64,000 bases of DNA from Serpentinicella alkaliphila (GTDB lineage: Bacteria; Bacillota; Clostridia; Peptostreptococcales; Natronincolaceae). The notes under the pieces are model-generated. The model had not been told where the DNA came from and did not search any database. It worked only from the letters and a program-made list of their open reading frames with translations. Positions 27,853 through 36,397 of the stretch are shown piece after piece; positions within the stretch are counted from its first letter, which is position 1, and each line of letters starts with the position of its first letter. Made by a program: the position numbers and the translations under genes. Where the stretch lies: contig NZ_CP058648.1 in NCBI RefSeq assembly GCF_018141405.1, forward strand, positions 1,751,001 to 1,815,000, read 5' to 3'.

Positions 27853-29748
27853 CCTGAGTTTATAGGTTGCAAGAACAAAAAATCAGCTAAACACCTTAAA
27901 AATACTAGGTCATAGCTGATTTGTTTTTATTTTTTTATGTTGTGAACTATTTCTTTCCTATAAGAACGAATTTGCTCGATTCTTATATTTCTGTAATTTA
28001 GAGAAACACCAAATAATTTTTCGATATCTCTATAAATTTCATCTTGTTTATTAAGTGAGTAGATTCCATTGGTAATAAATCTACACGTCGCATTTCTAAG
28101 AGACTCTTGTATTCGTTTAATAGAGTATTTGTTTTTGAGTTTATTCTCTAAAATTCTCGAAATTAATAATGCTACGAAACAAATAAGAAAATGTCCTTCT
28201 ATTCTATCCTCTCTTCGAACATAGACAGGACGACCTTCTAAATCTGACTTTAAAACTTTAAAAGATTCTTCTATCTTCCAAAGACCTCTATACCTTTCAA
28301 TTATTTCTTCATCAGGCATTTCAAGCTCACTGGTAACAAGAGCATAATACCCATCTAAGGCCACATCTCTTTCGTACTTAGACTTCAAACTCTAAGAGCG
28401 TTTTTTTATCTTCCACTTCACCTGTAAAAGTATCTATCTCTATTTCTTTTAAATACTTTTTTACACCATAACGATTAGAAGCTTTATATTTCGAAGGATT
28501 TTCAAGATACTCTTGAATTTTTTTCTTCTAATTTTTCTCTTTTGTGTTTTTCTCTAGCATCATAATCGGCGGCCCAGAAAGATACAACTTTTTCTTTGAG
28601 TGTAATTTCCTCACCATTTTCGTTATTAGTTTTTCTTTCCCTGAAGAAAGATTTAATCTTAAAAGTTTTAGTAGAGTTATAAACGTAGCCTTCATCTTTA
28701 AGAATTTCTTTTATAAATGTCTTAGAGATAAGATCTTACCTTTTGTGAAACTATGTAACCATCATTGTTTTCTACAAGAAAAGCTAGGTTTTTACCACTA
28801 TTTAGAGCTTTGTCTCTTTGTTAGAATTACTCTCTCAAGAGCATATCTATTTTTCATATTCTTTAAGGCAGGAATAAGCATTGTACTATCATGGGTATTA
28901 CCAGAAAAAGATCATACCCAACAGGTAGGCCTGCTCTATCAATTGCTAGACTCATTTGTACGATTGGCGTTGTTCTTTTTTGTTTAGAGATACCAACTTT
29001 TTAAGATTATTTTCTAAGTCTGATTCAAAGTAATAGTTAGTTACATCAAAGAAAACAAGTGAAGTATCTCTACCGTGGATCTGTGAAACTTGTTCATGAA
29101 GATGTTGTTGTAGGTCTTCTTTAATATCCTTCATTAGAGAGAGAGACTCGTAAATAGAATTTATAGTTACTTTAAAAGATTCGAAATACTCATCTTTATT
29201 TTCAAATGTTGATTTTTTACTAGCAGGTTTCAGAATTCTTCCATATAGAAGCAATTGAAAAACTTCATTCAAGTCAAAAACATGCTTTCTTTTACGCATT
29301 TGTGATTTAAAAAACTGAGGTAAACTAAGCTCATTATAGAGTCTTTCAAGAAAAAAGTAGCCATAGTTCTTATCAATTTCCATATCATCGTTACTATCAC
29401 TAAGGTTCAATGTTAGATTTACTTGGTTTTTAGTTATCAATTTAGCAGAATCTTTTAGCTTTTGTAGAATATCCGGATCATTAGCCTCTAATTCTTCAAG
29501 ATTGCCATAGCATTTAATAATTCTTTGTTTAGATTTACCATTTTCGTCACGGTAGCCTTCAACAAGATATACTTTTTTATACTTAGCTGTAGGACTCTTA
29601 GTCACTCTAATAAACATAAAATCACCCTCTTTTATTATGTCACAGTACATCGAAGTACACAACGATTATTTCCAAAATTTCCAATAAAAAAACACCTGAA
29701 ATTCAAGTGTTTTATTATCTTTTTAGTTTTTGAACCTATAAACTCAGG
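27853..29748 (-). mobile_element. IS1634-family insertion sequence, copy 2
   Basis: A 1896-bp element inverted relative to the copy at 9541-11442, with the same CCTGAGTTTATAGGTT ends and nearly identical sequence apart from private indels. The two copies carry different-length target duplications (62 and 122 bp), so they represent independent transposition events. Confidence 0.9.
27927..29617 (-). pseudogene. IS1634-family transposase, copy 2, frameshifted
   Basis: Starts at ATG 29617 (MFIRVTKS). Here the T run that is broken in copy 1 is intact (six bases), so the first frame reads through LERLYNELSLPQFF. It then breaks near 28980, within the region of private indels at 28560-28980, again at the A7 run near 28530 shared with copy 1, and near 28385, where two bases are missing relative to copy 1. 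The last frame (KYERDVALDGYYALV to VHNIKK) is open. At least four disruptions make it inactive as read. Confidence 0.85.
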
Positions 29749-29810
29749 TTATAACAATATGGTACAGATATGGTCTATAGCTATTATAAAAAGTACTCAT
29801 TCCTTTAATT
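29749..29810. repeat. 62-bp target-site duplication, right copy
   Basis: Partner of 27791-27852. It holds a duplicate of the cupin gene's start codon region, cut off from the rest of the gene by the IS. Confidence 0.93.
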
Positions 29811-29957
29811 CTTTATTTGTAATATTATATGAATTCTATTAATAGTAAGGTACACTCTAAGCTGAATTCAGCGTAATTAATAAGTAATCACGAAGCATTC
29901 AGTAGAATCATATAATATTTTAGATTGTTTATAATAAATAGTTAGGAGTGAGTTCAA

Positions 29958-30254
29958 ATGAGAGACGGAGATTTTAAAGATTTCTTAAAAAATAAAGGAT
30001 TAGGTATAGGCATGTATTATACTAGTGGTAAAGCACTTGGTCTAAATGCAATACATGATCTAATTAAGTGGGGAAAAAGTATTGAAAGGGTATTTGGTGT
30101 AGATTTAGATTCAATTACAAAAGATAGTAATGCAACAAAAAATCTACTTAGGGCAATTCAAAATAGCGACGAATTGGTGAATAAACAGAAATCAAATCTA
30201 ATGGGTACATTAAAAGCATATTATGAATTTGTAAATGGTAATGAGTCTGAATAA
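29958..30254 (+). CDS. Small hypothetical protein
   Basis: A 98-residue soluble protein of no family I recognise, predicted mostly helical and highly charged. It begins MRDGDFKDFLKNKGLGIGM and contains KWGKSIERVFGVDLDSITKD. The ATG has the ribosome site TTAGGAGTGAG. The gene has its own terminator. It has no hydrophobic segment or cysteines, so a cytoplasmic location is likely. Confidence 0.7.
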   Translation: MRDGDFKDFLKNKGLGIGMYYTSGKALGLNAIHDLIKWGKSIERVFGVDLDSITKDSNATKNLLRAIQNSDELVNKQKSNLMGTLKAYYEFVNGNESE

Positions 30255-30274
30255 ATAAAAATTTAGAATTTATA

Positions 30275-30318
30275 TTACCTCACTTTATTAAATAAGAGTG
30301 AGGTAACTATTTTTTTTG
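30275..30318 (+). terminator. Rho-independent terminator
   Basis: TTACCTCACT pairs with AGTGAGGTAA, followed by eight Ts after a short gap. Confidence 0.85.
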
Positions 30319-30459
30319 GAAACAAAAATAGGGTAGTATGAGCTACTACTATAAAAAAAATTAAACTAATGTATTAAAGTTAGGTCATAGATTTATAACT
30401 TATTGAATATATTCTAATGGATAAAAATTACATTATAAAGAAAGGACTGTGGTAATATA

Positions 30460-30645
30460 ATGGATTATCAAGACTATATAGAGGTACTGTATAGAGAGAG
30501 GAAGCTACGTTTGGATCGAGACGTAAATGAGCATTGGGTTGTAATTGGAGAAAAGATAATTGATGAACTTAACAAAAATATGAAATTCGGTGTAGGATAT
30601 AGTTCCTGTTGGAGATACTCATTCCTCACTATAGATTTGCTGTAA
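30460..30645 (+). CDS. Short hypothetical ORF, possibly truncated by a frameshift
   Basis: 61 codons from an ATG with AAAGGACTG upstream. The first 47 residues (YQDYIEVLYRERKLRLDRDVNEHWVV) look like a real helical protein. After GVGYSS the composition changes, and another frame stays open for about 37 more codons to a TGA near 30690 (ending VKRLNKN), suggesting a lost base near 30608. I do not recognise the family. It is reported because of the ribosome site and the protein-like N-terminal part. Confidence 0.45.
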   Translation: MDYQDYIEVLYRERKLRLDRDVNEHWVVIGEKIIDELNKNMKFGVGYSSCWRYSFLTIDLL

Positions 30646-30757
30646 TAAAAAATTTTGTAGCTAATTTTCAAGTAAAAAGATTGAACAAAAATTGAATGTT
30701 TTATATTATATCCCACTGAATATAATTATAAAAGGAATATATTTAGGGGGATTTTTT

Positions 30758-31471
30758 ATGATTTTGCTTATATCCAAAAATAAACTAGTATTATTTTTAT
30801 GTATGTTTATTATAATAATCTCAATAAATTTATTAAAATTTACAGCAATTAGGGATGTTATGAAAATGAACAATGAAACATTATGGGGTAAAATTATTGT
30901 AATAGATCCTGGACACGGTGGAATAGATGGAGGAACTTGCCATGGTAATGATATCCTAGAAAAAAATATAAATCTATCTATAAGTCTAAAGCTTAAAAAA
31001 GAATTACAAAAAAGAGGGGCTACAGTTGTAATGACAAGAGAAACTGATGATTCTCTTGATGACCATATAAATAATGGAAATCGCCATGCTGAGGATTTAA
31101 GAGAAAGAGTTAGAATCATTAATAATAGCAATGCTGATCTATTTATTAGTATTCATGTGAACTATACTAAAAATATTAAAAGACAGGGGCCTATTGTATT
31201 CTACTATTTATATAGTGAAAAAAGTAAAGTGTTAGCAGAGAATGTTCAGACACATTTAAACGGTCTTTCAGCTTATAAAGAAATTGGCTTGAATCGCAGA
31301 CCTGTTGAGGGTAGCTATTATATTTTAAAAAATACTTTGCCTCCAGGAGTAATAATTGAGACTGGTTTTATTTCAAATGAAGTAGATAGGGAGCTATTGT
31401 TAGAGGAAAAGCATCAGAAAGAGATTACTATATTAATTAAAAATAGTATTGTAGAGTATTTTGACAAGTGA
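30758..31471 (+). CDS. cwlD: N-acetylmuramoyl-L-alanine amidase, CwlD-like
   Basis: A 237-residue Amidase_3 zinc enzyme that cleaves peptide side chains from muramic acid. An N-terminal membrane anchor or signal segment (residues 10-30) precedes the catalytic domain: IDPGHGGIDGG with the first zinc histidine, EKNINLSISL with the zinc glutamate, ISIHVN with the third ligand and IETGFISN with the catalytic glutamate. The length matches the sporulation-specific CwlD, which makes muramic-delta-lactam in spore cortex. ATG 30758 follows AGGGGG at seven bases. A polysaccharide deacetylase follows, fitting a cortex-modifying pair. Confidence 0.88.
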   Translation: MILLISKNKLVLFLCMFIIIISINLLKFTAIRDVMKMNNETLWGKIIVIDPGHGGIDGGTCHGNDILEKNINLSISLKLKKELQKRGATVVMTRETDDSLDDHINNGNRHAEDLRERVRIINNSNADLFISIHVNYTKNIKRQGPIVFYYLYSEKSKVLAENVQTHLNGLSAYKEIGLNRRPVEGSYYILKNTLPPGVIIETGFISNEVDRELLLEEKHQKEITILIKNSIVEYFDK

Positions 31472-31473
31472 TA

Positions 31474-31500
31474 CTTATGTGTGCTATAGGCACACATAAG
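31474..31500 (+). other. Hairpin between amidase and deacetylase genes
   Basis: CTTATGTGTG and CACACATAAG form a ten-base stem without a T run. It may be a processing or attenuating element between cotranscribed genes. Confidence 0.5.
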
Positions 31501-31516
31501 AGAAGGGTGATTTAAA

Positions 31517-32302
31517 ATGGGAAAGCTTATTCTACAAATATATAAGAATAAAGTCTTCATTAGTATGGTTGTGCTATCAATACTAGTAATTACTTATTAT
31601 GTTCAAATTGAACAAAGACTAATGAAGGAAGTTAATCAAATCAACTATAGTGATTTAAACATAGTAAGAAACGGAGATGAAAATCAAAAAATTATTGCCT
31701 TAACATTTGACGATGGGCCACACCCTAGATTTACACCACAAATATTAGATTTGTTGAAAGAATATGATGCAAAAGGAACATTTTTTGTTCTAGGGAAACA
31801 TGTAAAAGTATATCCGGAGGTAGTGGAGCGAATTAAAATTGAGGGTCATGAAGTTGGGAATCATACTTATACACATATTGACGTAACAAAATCTTCTTAT
31901 TGGAAAATAAAAAAGGAATTTGAGGATACTCAGAACATTATATATAGTGTTACAGGTTCAAAGCCGAATATATTTCGCCCACCCTTTGGTTTTATAAACA
32001 ATGCAGCTTTACATATTGTACAAGAGGGTGGAAGTAGAATAATTCTATGGTCTCCTAACCAAGACCCCAATGATTGGAGAAGTCCAGGGATAGATTCCAT
32101 AGTTAAACATGTGCTATCTAACATTGAAAATGGAAATATAATTTTGTTACACGACTATATTCCGGAGAAGAATAGCCATACTGTCGAAGCTCTAAAAAGA
32201 ATATTACCAGAACTCACTAAAGAGGGATATAGATTTGTGACAATTAATGAACTCATAGAAATTTCAAATTTAGAACTTATAAAAGTAATACAGTCGAATT
32301 AA
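31517..32302 (+). CDS. Membrane-anchored polysaccharide deacetylase
   Basis: A 261-residue protein with an N-terminal membrane helix (about 12-28) and a NodB-fold deacetylase domain that removes acetyl groups from amino sugars. Motifs: TFDDGPH with the catalytic and zinc aspartates, the zinc HxxxxH in HEVGNHTYTH, RPPFG, and LLHD near the end. This is the TFDDGP class typical of peptidoglycan N-acetylglucosamine deacetylases, rather than the PdaA sequence type. Its position 45 bases behind the CwlD-like amidase suggests a joint role in the cell wall or spore cortex. A shared terminator follows. Confidence 0.9.
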   Translation: MGKLILQIYKNKVFISMVVLSILVITYYVQIEQRLMKEVNQINYSDLNIVRNGDENQKIIALTFDDGPHPRFTPQILDLLKEYDAKGTFFVLGKHVKVYPEVVERIKIEGHEVGNHTYTHIDVTKSSYWKIKKEFEDTQNIIYSVTGSKPNIFRPPFGFINNAALHIVQEGGSRIILWSPNQDPNDWRSPGIDSIVKHVLSNIENGNIILLHDYIPEKNSHTVEALKRILPELTKEGYRFVTINELIEISNLELIKVIQSN

Positions 32303-32321
32303 ATAAATAAATATGAATCAA

Positions 32322-32366
32322 GAAAGGCCGTAAAGAGGATACTCCTTAACGACCTTTTGCTTTTTT
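32322..32366 (+). terminator. Terminator after the deacetylase
   Basis: AAGGCCGTAAAGAG pairs imperfectly with CTCCTTAACGACCTT, followed by T-rich sequence. It could also end the converging gene on the minus strand. Confidence 0.75.
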
Positions 32367-32383
32367 AAAAATGAACTTGTCTT

Positions 32384-32794
32384 CTAGGAAGCCTTACTTT
32401 GAATTTCTTTCTTTTCCTTATCAAATTTAGCTTTTTCCCATACATAATAATTGTTAAGTAGACCTAAAGACCTTTTCATTACTTTATCTTTAACTTTAGA
32501 ACTATCTTTAAGTATATGTGACATTTGAACTAATTGAATTTCTAAATACTTAGGATTTTGAAATTTGCTTGTAAAGTTAGGATTTTTTGATTTATTTACA
32601 GATGCAGTAAGTGATTCTTTGAACATTAGTAATATAAAGCTATTTCTCTTTTGTTTTGGCACTTTTCTTGTCTCTTCATAAACTTGATTAAAAAATTTCT
32701 CCAGATTACGCTTTTTATAGTAATAATAAATAGCGCCTATTCCAACAGTTGCAACTAATATAGATCCAACAGTAAATATGTTTGAAATATCCAT
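32384..32794 (-). CDS. Hypothetical single-pass membrane protein
   Basis: A 136-residue protein with one N-terminal transmembrane helix (ISNIFTVGSILVATVGIGAIYYYY) followed by a basic helical cytoplasmic region containing PKQKRNSFILLMFKESL. ATG 32794 is favoured over the upstream GTG 32806 because the AAGGGG ribosome site then has normal spacing. No family is recognised. It converges on the amidase-deacetylase unit and has no obvious functional neighbour. Confidence 0.65.
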   Translation of the reverse strand: MDISNIFTVGSILVATVGIGAIYYYYKKRNLEKFFNQVYEETRKVPKQKRNSFILLMFKESLTASVNKSKNPNFTSKFQNPKYLEIQLVQMSHILKDSSKVKDKVMKRSLGLLNNYYVWEKAKFDKEKKEIQSKAS

Positions 32795-32972
32795 GAATAA
32801 GTTCACCCCTTCTTAAAATATACAACTTTATTTTAACATAAATTTGTCCCTAAATATACTATATAAAATAGGTAAATGAAAAATTATTAGTCAATAATCT
32901 TATTGTATTTTCAGTACTTGTGAGTTAGTTCAATTAATTCTGAGGGAAAGATGTATAAATTTACAAAAGAAT

Positions 32973-33001
32973 AAGCACGTATTCCAGTAAGGAATATGTG
33001 T
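32973..33001 (-). terminator. Possible terminator
   Basis: CACATATTCC pairs with GGAATACGTG on the minus strand, with a moderately T-rich tail. Confidence 0.45.
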
Positions 33002-33006
33002 AGTAT

Positions 33007-33585
33007 TTAGTTGAGAGTATTATTTAGCTCATAATTTTTATTACTATTTACTTTTAAACCTTTATTTAATAAAAGATCCTTATTTAGTTTCTTGTAATTA
33101 CAACTATTAAAATCAATTTGACACTGTATTTTATTCATACAAGCATTACAAGCGACTTTTTGAATAGTTTGTTTTTCTTTATCTGATAAATTAATTAGCT
33201 CAATATAATGCTTTTTCTTATTAACAGTTTCATTTATATAGGAGTTTACAGTTTTTAAATAATCTTTCTTAACCAAAAATAGGGCTTTTCTTCTATCACT
33301 TAATTTAATAAGTTCAATAGAGACTATATTATTTTTTATTGTACCACGAATTACCTTAGTATTAATTTCTATTGATAAGTCTTCATAAGGAATATCTAAA
33401 TAATTAACTTTACAGGTTATTTGTCCTTTGATTTTAATTGGAAATAAGTCAGCTAAATTATAGCTTTCTTCTAAATTTAATTTAAAGTACTTATCAAAAA
33501 CTTTTGTACGTAAAGATAGTAAATATGTTATTAAAAGTGGTGTTATTAATAATGTAATAATAATACTAATTATATGAGTTGACAT
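33007..33585 (-). CDS. Hypothetical protein with membrane anchor and cysteine motif
   Basis: A 192-residue protein: N-terminal hydrophobic helix (IISIIITLLITPLLITYLLSL), a middle region that looks beta-rich, and a C-terminal CNACMNKIQCQIDFNSC cluster (C-x2-C-x5-C-x6-C spacing) that could bind a metal or form disulfides. AGGAAGGAG precedes the ATG at seven bases. I do not know the family. The gene lies alone between a hypothetical gene and the MocR regulator. Confidence 0.65.
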   Translation of the reverse strand: MSTHIISIIITLLITPLLITYLLSLRTKVFDKYFKLNLEESYNLADLFPIKIKGQITCKVNYLDIPYEDLSIEINTKVIRGTIKNNIVSIELIKLSDRRKALFLVKKDYLKTVNSYINETVNKKKHYIELINLSDKEKQTIQKVACNACMNKIQCQIDFNSCNYKKLNKDLLLNKGLKVNSNKNYELNNTLN

Positions 33586-33696
33586 AATATCACTCCTTCC
33601 TATCTAATTTTAGCATAAGTATATAGTGAGCTAAACTGGATATTTATAGAATATTATTATTTATAGTCGTATCAATAAAACAAAAAGTAATTAAAT

Positions 33697-35118
33697 CTAA
33701 ATGATCAGTGAATTATTATTTTTATAATAAGTTGTATCGTATAAAATATCTTTTAGTATTTTTAAACCTTTTTCTAACTCATTAGAGTCTAAACATGATG
33801 AAAGTGATACTCGTAAAAACTGTTTTTCTTCCAAATTAGCAACCAAAAAGCGGTTGGAGTGATAAATTCTAATTCCATGCTTCAGTGCAAGTTTCTCAAA
33901 TTCATTGGCATCATATTTTTGGTCTAAAGGAAGCCATCGGTAAAAACTGAGAGGGTTTTCATTCTCGTTGTTTATTTTAAAATACTTTTTATAAATTTCG
34001 TTTCTTTCTTTAGCTATTATCAACTTGTCTGACACTATTTTTTCCGCAAGACCAGTGTTAATTAATTCCGCGACTACTTCCACATTCAAAGCCGGCGTCT
34101 TTATTGTAGTAGTGTGAATTCCACGTATAATATTTGCTGAAAATTTATCGGCAAAATACAGAAAAGCGACTCGAATACCTGAGCACAGGGATTTTGATAC
34201 ACTACAAATGTAAATAGATTGCTCAGGCACAAAATAAGAAATAGGAAGGTAATGTCTTGGAGCTATAAAAGAAAAAATATCATCTTCTATCAAAATCAGT
34301 TTATTCTTCTTTATAATTCGTGCAATTTCTTCTTTTCGTTGCATGTTCATTAATATTGCTGATGGGTTATTACAAGAAGGGGTTAGATATATACCTTGTA
34401 TACTATTTAATTTACATTGTACATCTAAATCTTCAGGATTCATTCCAAATGCATCACCTTTTATAGGGATTAGTTTAATATTTAACATATTAGCCAGCTC
34501 GATAAAATTTGGATAAGTATACATATCAACAGCAATTTTGTCACCAGCCCCGAATAAAGATATTAAGGTTAGCGTAACTGAATTTTGGGAGCCTGAAGTT
34601 ATTGCAACATTATCAGCCTTTACACTTAAATTGAAGTTTTTTAACCATTTCATTGCAGTCATTTTATGATAAGGGGATCCTATGGGATAGCTGTAGTTTA
34701 ATAAATTTTCTAGACAGCCTTTATCCGAAAGTTTTTTAATAGCTTCTGCTGTAACTAGATTAAAATCATCAAAAGGTTTAATTAGACCCATATCAATATA
34801 ATTTTGATTTTCTATTGTACTATCTACAATTGAGATCTCTAATCCAAAATTCGGGGAAACAAAAGTACCCTTTCCAGTTTGAGCATATATTAATCCTTTT
34901 AATTCACATATTTTAAATGCCCTAGTTATAGTACTTAAATTTATATCTAAATAATCTGCAAGCTCTCGTTGAGGAGGAAGTTTTGTATTTGGGGCAAGAT
35001 AACCATTAACAATATCATATTCTAATAGATTAGCAATTGACATGTATAATGGTGATTTTAGTTGAGTTTTGCTTGGTCTCCAGGTCATTGGATAGTTTTC
35101 AAAAGAGTTTACTGGCAT
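33697..35118 (-). CDS. MocR/PdxR-type regulator (GntR HTH fused to aminotransferase)
   Basis: A 473-residue fusion protein. A GntR winged helix fills about 1-80 (LPPQRELADYLDINLSTITRAFKICELKGLIYAQTGKGTFV). A fold-type I aminotransferase-like domain follows, with the PLP lysine in CSVSKSLCSGIRVAF and the conserved TPSCNNPSAILM and DIFSF segments. ATG 35118 is used because AGGAGG lies six bases upstream; the longer reading has no ribosome site. It is divergent from azlCD, and the shared region carries a TTGTAT/ATACAA palindrome, so it probably controls these exporter genes and itself, sensing an amino acid or PLP adduct. Confidence 0.9.
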   Translation of the reverse strand: MPVNSFENYPMTWRPSKTQLKSPLYMSIANLLEYDIVNGYLAPNTKLPPQRELADYLDINLSTITRAFKICELKGLIYAQTGKGTFVSPNFGLEISIVDSTIENQNYIDMGLIKPFDDFNLVTAEAIKKLSDKGCLENLLNYSYPIGSPYHKMTAMKWLKNFNLSVKADNVAITSGSQNSVTLTLISLFGAGDKIAVDMYTYPNFIELANMLNIKLIPIKGDAFGMNPEDLDVQCKLNSIQGIYLTPSCNNPSAILMNMQRKEEIARIIKKNKLILIEDDIFSFIAPRHYLPISYFVPEQSIYICSVSKSLCSGIRVAFLYFADKFSANIIRGIHTTTIKTPALNVEVVAELINTGLAEKIVSDKLIIAKERNEIYKKYFKINNENENPLSFYRWLPLDQKYDANEFEKLALKHGIRIYHSNRFLVANLEEKQFLRVSLSSCLDSNELEKGLKILKDILYDTTYYKNNNSLII

Positions 35119-35131
35119 AAATAACCTCCTA

Positions 35132-35150
35132 AATTGTATTGCATACAATT
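35132..35150. promoter_or_regulatory. Likely operator of the MocR regulator
   Basis: AATTGTAT-TGC-ATACAATT is a perfect 8-3-8 palindrome. Further half sites ATACAA (35165-35170) and TTGTAT (35203-35208) lie in the same divergent region between the regulator and azlC. Confidence 0.65.
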
Positions 35151-35269
35151 TTAGCATTGAAACCATACAAATTCAATGATAAAATTTGCTTTAATATATA
35201 TATTGTATGAGAGTGTATTTTTTGAAAGTGGAGTTATTACAAGAATTTACTTTAAAGGACGGGTGGACT

Positions 35270-36010
35270 GTGAAAGACGAAAAAGACTATAGAATATTTC
35301 TAAAAGGTTTTATTGATACAATGCCCTTAGGGATAAGTACATTAATATATGGTGTTGTATACGGAGTGATGGCAAGTAAAGCAGGACTTAGCATATTTGA
35401 AACTATAGGAATGTCCGCTTTTATATTTGTTGGAGCATCCCAAATGACAGCTGTTCAGATGATTGCCATTGGAAGTAGTCCAATTTCAATAATAATAACT
35501 GTACTTATTATAAATTTAAGACATTTATTACTTGCTGCTTCAATATCACCTTACTTAAAAGATGTATCAAAAAAGATGAAGATGATCAATGCTTTTTTAA
35601 TGACAGATGAAAGTTATGCTGTAACATATAGTCACTTTCAGACAAATAAGCCCTCAAGCATATATTTTTTAGGTAGTGGTATAAATATATATATATTATG
35701 GGGCTCAGCGGGCGTAATAGGTTTCTTTTTTGGAAATATCATTTCACCTCAGTTAAATTATATTTTTGATTTTGCTTTTGTAGCGGCATTTATAGGGATG
35801 ATAGTACCTATGATTAAAGATTTTCCGACTGTCGCTACTGTAGTTACATCAGCAGTTGTTTCAATAACTGGGAGTCAATTAATTACAGGAAAATGGTATA
35901 TAATTATAGCTGCCTTACTAGCAAGTACAGCAGGATACATTGTATCAGAACTTAAATCAAAGGTAGAGGCAAATAGGGTAATTAAAGGAGGTATTGATTG
36001 TGAGCATTAA
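35270..36010 (+). CDS. azlC: Branched-chain amino acid exporter, large subunit
   Basis: A 246-residue membrane protein of the AzlC/BrnF family, the large half of a branched-chain amino acid exporter. It has about seven helices and the family motifs FIDTMPLG, GLSIFETIGMSAFIFVGASQMTAVQM and NLRHLLLAASISPYL. I take GTG 35270 because the protein then begins like other AzlC proteins. An in-frame ATG at 35207 overlaps an operator half site and is probably upstream of the true start. azlD overlaps its 3' end. The divergent MocR-type gene is the likely regulator. Confidence 0.87.
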   Translation: MKDEKDYRIFLKGFIDTMPLGISTLIYGVVYGVMASKAGLSIFETIGMSAFIFVGASQMTAVQMIAIGSSPISIIITVLIINLRHLLLAASISPYLKDVSKKMKMINAFLMTDESYAVTYSHFQTNKPSSIYFLGSGINIYILWGSAGVIGFFFGNIISPQLNYIFDFAFVAAFIGMIVPMIKDFPTVATVVTSAVVSITGSQLITGKWYIIIAALLASTAGYIVSELKSKVEANRVIKGGIDCEH

Positions 36011-36320
36011 AATGCTAATTATAATATTAGGGGCTGGATTTGTAACGTACTGTACAAGGTTTCCACTAATTTTAGCTACAAGTAAAGGTGAAATTAATCC
36101 TGGGTTAAAAAAGTTTATGAGCTTCATTGCACCTGCAGTTCTAACATCTTTAATTATTCCAGCCATTTTTATAAGAGAAGGAAATATCGACATATCTTTA
36201 ACCAACAATTATATAATTGCTTCTGTAATAACTGTAATAACAGCATATTTTTCAAAAAATATGCTGTTGTCTGTAATAGTTGGTATTTGTACTGTAGCTA
36301 TTCTTATGTTTATTAGTTAG
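36000..36320 (+). CDS. azlD: Branched-chain amino acid exporter, small subunit
   Basis: A 106-residue protein with about four hydrophobic helices, the usual AzlD/BrnE size. It has the typical ILGAGFVTYCTRFPLIL near the N-terminus and LKKFMSFIAPAVLTSLIIP. GTG 36000 follows AGGAGG at eight bases and gives an 11-base overlap with azlC, so the two subunits are translationally coupled. It works with AzlC to export leucine, isoleucine, valine or analogues. Confidence 0.87.
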   Translation: MSIKMLIIILGAGFVTYCTRFPLILATSKGEINPGLKKFMSFIAPAVLTSLIIPAIFIREGNIDISLTNNYIIASVITVITAYFSKNMLLSVIVGICTVAILMFIS

Positions 36321-36356
36321 TATAATTATTATGAAAAGTTAATCTTAATTAATATA

Positions 36357-36397
36357 AATAGGACTCAAGACTATTATTAGTAGACTTGAGTTCTATT
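36357..36397. terminator. Bidirectional terminator
   Basis: AATAGGACTCAAG pairs with CTTGAGTTCTATT. It lies between convergent azlD and the ATPase-like gene and overlaps the end of the latter. Confidence 0.8.
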
